This document shows positions 60,747 through 64,000 of a stretch of DNA of 64,000 nt, one piece after another. Each line of letters opens with the position of its first letter. Position 1 is the first letter of the stretch. A program made the translations under genes and the position numbers. The notes below the pieces were generated by a model, which was not told where the DNA came from, searched no databases, and saw only the letters and a list, made by a program, of their open reading frames with translations. Source of the stretch: a bacterium (GTDB lineage: Bacteria > Cyanobacteriota > Vampirovibrionia > Obscuribacterales > Obscuribacteraceae); the NCBI GenBank assembly GCA_018062085.1, contig JAGOSY010000004.1, positions 248,001 through 312,000 of the forward strand, written 5' to 3'.

Positions 60747-61571
60747 ATGTCAACCACTAAGAAAACCAAAGAAAAACCAATTGCCCCTCAGTCGCCAGTA
60801 GGAATTATTGATAGCCACGCCCATGTGGTCAACGAATACTTTCAAGGTGAGCGAGAAGAGACCTTAGAGCGGGCATTTGCCAGTGGAGTGCACACTCTGA
60901 TTAATCCAGCGGTGTCAGTCGAAGGGCTCGATGAGCTTTTAGACCTAATCGAAAGGCGACCAAATATAAATGTATACGGAGCAGCCGGGCAGCATCCCCA
61001 TGAAGCCAAACATTGGTGCGATAGCCACAAAGAAAAGGTGTTGGCAGCGCTCAAGCACAAGAAGATGGTGGCGGTAGGCGAGTGCGGCCTAGACTTTTAC
61101 TATAACAATAGCAGCCGCGATGAGCAGCTCAAGGCCTTTCGTGAGCAAATTACCATAGCAGTTGAGCTAGACAAACCAGTAATTGTGCACTGCCGCGACG
61201 CCTGGGAAGAGACATTTGCTCTTCTTGGCGAAGCTCACGGCAAGGTACGCGGAGTTTTCCATTGCTTTACTGGTGGGCCGGAACATCTTGAAGCAATTGC
61301 CAAGCTTGATTTCTATGTTTCTTTTTCAGGCATTCTTACCTATAGCAAAGCCACCAATATTCAAGAGGCTGCCGCCCTCGTGCCTCAAGACCGCATGCTG
61401 GTCGAGACCGACTGCCCATTTTTGTCACCGCAGAAAGTTCGCGGTGAACGCAACGAGCCAGCCTTTGTCTGGTGGACAGCAGATAAACTAGCGACCTTAC
61501 GCGGCAGCAGCCTCGACGAGACAGCGGCACAAGTTAGTGCCAATACCAAAGCGCTGTTCCGGCTGCCATGA
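60747..61571 (+). CDS. tatD: TatD-family metal-dependent hydrolase
   Basis: 274 aa from the ATG at 60747 (AGGA shortly upstream). TatD family: metal-dependent 3'-5' exonuclease or deoxyribonuclease, TIM-barrel amidohydrolase fold. Metal ligands are all visible: IIDSHAHV near residue 20, AVGECGLDFYY near 108, VIVHCRDAWEE near 148, HCFTG near 173 and VETDCPFLSP near 221. Residues 1-15 form an unusual Lys/Pro-rich extension. The stop overlaps the start of the following kinase by ATGA, so the two are translationally linked. Confidence 0.95.
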   Translation: MSTTKKTKEKPIAPQSPVGIIDSHAHVVNEYFQGEREETLERAFASGVHTLINPAVSVEGLDELLDLIERRPNINVYGAAGQHPHEAKHWCDSHKEKVLAALKHKKMVAVGECGLDFYYNNSSRDEQLKAFREQITIAVELDKPVIVHCRDAWEETFALLGEAHGKVRGVFHCFTGGPEHLEAIAKLDFYVSFSGILTYSKATNIQEAAALVPQDRMLVETDCPFLSPQKVRGERNEPAFVWWTADKLATLRGSSLDETAAQVSANTKALFRLP

Positions 61572-63634
61572 AGGCTGCTGCGAAAATCGAGCTTAACGGG
61601 CCGGGCGAGAGAAAATTCTTAACTGGTCTTCTTCTCTGCATGCCCATTTGGATGGCATCAATTTTCATTGTGCCCTGGGCCTTTGCCGTGGGTCTAATAG
61701 GCTTCTACAAAATTCTGTGCGTGTCCTGCAATCATCTAATTTTCAAAGCAGATCGTTTACTTCTACCAGGACCATTTAGGCAAACCTGCCAATACAAGGA
61801 CATCAGCAGAATAGCGATGGAGGACAATGGCAGGTTTCTAAGATTTGAAACAATGACCGCTGGAAACTTCACCATCAAAAAAGTTGAAATATCGGGCCTA
61901 AACGAAGAATCAGCAGCTGCTCTCTGGACCCAGCTCGCTACCAAAGCTCGCAATGCTAAGATCGACAGTGAGGTTAGAGATAGCCTAATCAATTGGCGAT
62001 ACCAGAGCCTTTGCTTGAGCAATCACACAGCTAAAATATCGGTTATTTCATCAACAGCTGATAATTTGGCCGCTAGTTCAGCAAGCACTGTTGTGCCAGC
62101 TAAACCAAGCAACAAAGTTCTGATTCTTAACTTCAACGAGCACGAAAGATATTCGCAAATGAGCGTCTATCTAAATGCCTGCGGGAAAGTCGCTCTGCGC
62201 TGCTGGACAGCCTTTTGGCTACTTGCTGGAATTATAGGGACAATATCATTCCTCTTTTCGGCAGAGGCTTTCAACCTTGAACAATCAGTGCAAGACCTAG
62301 TAATTCATATTTTGTTCATCCTCACCCTGCCTATCTACTTTATTGTCTCGACGGCAATTTCTCAATTTGCCAATATCTACGCCACAATCCTTTTAGCAGC
62401 TATGGCAATTGGTCTCTTCGTTTATCTCGCACTGAATGAACAAGAACCTAACACTATAACCTTCAACGATATCGGGTTTGTTCTCTTAAGAAGAACCTCT
62501 TTCAGCCAAACCCATCTGCGTGCCACCGATTGGTCAAAGATCACGGCAGTAAAAATGGTAATGCCGCAAAGTTCTTCTAGCAAGCTGAGAGGAGCTGCAA
62601 TTGAAATAATGACATTTGACAAAGAGACGCAGGCATCGATCAGAATACCAATTGGTGCTTTTTCTAGTACTGTGAAAAGAAAGCATTTTCTGGAATTACT
62701 AACCAATCTAAATGAAGCGGCAGAGATAGACGAACTTGTGCTAGAGACATTGAGCCCACGTGCTGAAGAGTCATACACAAGCCTTTGGCTCAATGCCATT
62801 GAAGCAGCTCCCCAGCTAGGCCAGCTGCTTCCCCTGGCACCAGGCAGCAGACTTACACATCGCAATTTATTGATCGAAAAGCAGTTCGCTACGGGCGGTC
62901 AGGCAGTCACTTATCTAGCAACTCTAGAATCAGAATCAAAAGTAATACTGAAAGAATTTCTTTTGCCATTATTTATTGAATCGGCTCGCAAGAAAACAAT
63001 AGAACGATTTGAGCGCGATGCCAAACTTCTAAAAAATCTTGACCATCCACAAATTGTAAAGCTACATGACTTTTTCATCGAAGATTCGCGCGCCTTCCTC
63101 ATGCTTGAATATATTGAAGGAATAAGTTTGAAAGAAAAAATTGACAAAGACGGCAAGCGAACTGAGCAAGAAGCCATCAATTTAGCTCTGCAAATGGCAA
63201 CAATTCTAAGCTATCTACACAGCAGCACACCGCCAGTAGTGCATCGCGATTTCACTCCAGAAAATCTCATACTGAACGCAGGTGGTGTACTAAAGCTGAT
63301 TGACTTCGATGTTGCCCTAGAAGCAGATCACTTAAACGAACAACATAACGCCGCTGGCAAAACACACTACTTACCCCCAGAGCAGTTTCGTGGTCAACCC
63401 TGCCCGCAAAGCGACATCTATGCAATGGGTGCCACGCTCTTCTTCATCACTACAGCTACGGATCCAGAACCTATGCAGCGCAATCGACCCCAAACAGTAG
63501 TGCCAGAAATTTCGACTAGCTTAGATCAATTTATTGCTACTTGCACCGAACCAGAAGTAGAGAAGCGCTATCAAACTGCCAGCGAATTAACTGCAACGAT
63601 AGAAGTTCTTGCCAAGTCTAGAGAGCTAAACTAG
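61568..63634 (+). CDS. Membrane Ser/Thr kinase-like protein with duplicated N-terminal module
   Basis: 688 aa. Two related N-terminal units: a hydrophobic segment (LTGLLLCMPIWMASIFIVPWAF) then a beta-rich stretch (KADRLLLPGPFRQTCQYKDI, residues about 50-145); and hydrophobic segments at about 210-290 (CWTAFWLLAGIIGTISFLF) then another beta-rich stretch (NDIGFVLLRRTSF, about 300-390). The beta parts look like PH-like domains on the cytoplasmic side. The C-terminal kinase domain (about 435-680) keeps the lysine in VILKEF, HRDFTPENL near 557 and SDIYAMGATLFF. The DFG motif reads DFDVA near 578, so the Asp stays but the Gly is replaced. Activity is therefore uncertain. Overlaps tatD by 4 nt. Confidence 0.92.
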   Translation: MKAAAKIELNGPGERKFLTGLLLCMPIWMASIFIVPWAFAVGLIGFYKILCVSCNHLIFKADRLLLPGPFRQTCQYKDISRIAMEDNGRFLRFETMTAGNFTIKKVEISGLNEESAAALWTQLATKARNAKIDSEVRDSLINWRYQSLCLSNHTAKISVISSTADNLAASSASTVVPAKPSNKVLILNFNEHERYSQMSVYLNACGKVALRCWTAFWLLAGIIGTISFLFSAEAFNLEQSVQDLVIHILFILTLPIYFIVSTAISQFANIYATILLAAMAIGLFVYLALNEQEPNTITFNDIGFVLLRRTSFSQTHLRATDWSKITAVKMVMPQSSSSKLRGAAIEIMTFDKETQASIRIPIGAFSSTVKRKHFLELLTNLNEAAEIDELVLETLSPRAEESYTSLWLNAIEAAPQLGQLLPLAPGSRLTHRNLLIEKQFATGGQAVTYLATLESESKVILKEFLLPLFIESARKKTIERFERDAKLLKNLDHPQIVKLHDFFIEDSRAFLMLEYIEGISLKEKIDKDGKRTEQEAINLALQMATILSYLHSSTPPVVHRDFTPENLILNAGGVLKLIDFDVALEADHLNEQHNAAGKTHYLPPEQFRGQPCPQSDIYAMGATLFFITTATDPEPMQRNRPQTVVPEISTSLDQFIATCTEPEVEKRYQTASELTATIEVLAKSRELN

Positions 63635-63648
63635 GAGAAAAGTTGACG

Positions 63649-64000
63649 ATGTCGGCCCAAGAGAAAATCATTGCATACAACTCACTGCCGGCCAAAATTG
63701 CTTCGACGGCTTGCCAAGCCACCATGCCAATATGGGCTCTAATGCCAGCTATCTGGTGTATCCTTGCATTAATAGCACTGCTATTTTTGCTAGGCAGTCA
63801 CAGTTTGACCATAGAAAAATTTACAGGCGGAGCCTATTCAGTTATATTCGCCTCTCTTCTACTTGTACTAGGCACGGTCGCCACCGGGCTATTGCAAGAG
63901 AGCAACATCATAGTCAGCCAAGACGGTCTTTTCATTCCGATTTTGACGAGTGCCAGCAATCACTTCGATCGCTTCATCGAATGGCGCGACATTGAAAAAG
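63649..64000 (+). CDS. Membrane protein resembling the N-terminal module of the preceding kinase (partial)
   Basis: Runs off the right edge. ATG at 63649; AGGAG is 11 nt before it. An in-frame TTG at 63643 with 5-nt spacing is also possible. About 117 residues visible: a polar start (SAQEKIIAYNSLPAKIA), two hydrophobic segments (IWALMPAIWCILALIALLFL and AYSVIFASLLLVLGTVATGL), then a beta-like stretch (NIIVSQDGLFIPILTSAS, FIEWRDIEK). This order matches each half of the upstream kinase N-terminus, so it is probably another member of the same receptor-kinase family. The catalytic part, if any, is outside the window. Confidence 0.75.
   Translation, partial: MSAQEKIIAYNSLPAKIASTACQATMPIWALMPAIWCILALIALLFLLGSHSLTIEKFTGGAYSVIFASLLLVLGTVATGLLQESNIIVSQDGLFIPILTSASNHFDRFIEWRDIEK

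Noticed and set aside
1..64000. CRISPR array, prophage or insertion sequence
   Set aside because: Repeats found are either inside genes, tandem without spacers, or only two to three dispersed copies; no Cas, integrase, transposase or phage structural gene was recognised.

Overview
This window reads as a contiguous chromosomal segment of a free-living, heterotrophic, Gram-negative-type bacterium with moderate GC (roughly 45-50% by eye) and dense coding on both strands. The mix of genes includes housekeeping enzymes, a Rel/SpoT-like (p)ppGpp enzyme, Ser/Thr kinases fused to TPR or membrane modules, many secreted TPR and low-complexity proteins, TadE/TadG-like pilins, a CsgG-like protein, a TonB-C-like protein and a MurT-like ligase. 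There are no photosynthesis genes. From memory of such gene content, my best guess is a non-photosynthetic relative of Cyanobacteria (Vampirovibrionia/Melainabacteria, perhaps Obscuribacterales). That is an inference and was not tested by any search.

Layout. 1-9.0 kb: two tandem minus-strand genes for giant (about 1,475-1,530 aa) paralogous proteins of unknown function; the first runs off the left edge. 9.1-12 kb: mutS2 and a small unknown gene. 12-19.2 kb: a gamma-carbonic-anhydrase-like protein, a secreted alpha/beta hydrolase, carB, deoC and a secreted TPR protein. 19.4-26.2 kb, all minus strand: a Cys-containing degenerate receiver-like protein, a tandem pair of secreted unknown paralogs, a Ser/Thr kinase with periplasmic TPRs, murT and an NAD kinase. 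26.4-33.6 kb, plus strand: alaS overlapping an RNase H gene, a secreted unknown protein, a CsgG-like protein, a TPR protein, ilvE and a small secreted protein. 33.6-38.9 kb: a secreted SRPBCC protein, a Gly-rich secreted protein, rel/spoT and rdgB. 38.9-44.7 kb: three TPR genes surrounding a PepSY protein, a PDZ-thioredoxin-fold protein and a TadE/TadG pair. 44.8-47.4 kb: a two-winged-helix SAM methyltransferase bracketed by near-identical terminator hairpins, followed by a repeat-rich region with a candidate 35-aa gene. 47.4-53 kb: ubiD, a CtpA-type protease and two Gln-rich secreted proteins. 53-60.6 kb, minus strand: a TPR-like protein, hflX, a SulP transporter, glcD and a TonB-C-like protein with a Met/Gln/Asn tail. 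60.7-64 kb: tatD overlapping a membrane Ser/Thr kinase with an unusual DFD motif, then a partial gene with a similar membrane module.

How the genes fit together. Core metabolism is scattered: pyrimidine/arginine precursor (carB), deoxynucleoside salvage (deoC), branched-chain amino acids (ilvE), NADP (nadK), nucleotide sanitation (rdgB), translation (alaS, hflX, mutS2) and stringent response. Between these lie clusters of exported proteins and signalling kinases that look like a cell-envelope and surface programme. The most notable non-genic signals are a three-copy 42-44 bp palindromic repeat, a two-copy 53 bp repeat, a duplicated terminator hairpin on both sides of the methyltransferase gene, and a five-unit 12 bp tandem repeat before ubiD. 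No tRNA, rRNA, CRISPR array, transposase or prophage gene was recognised.
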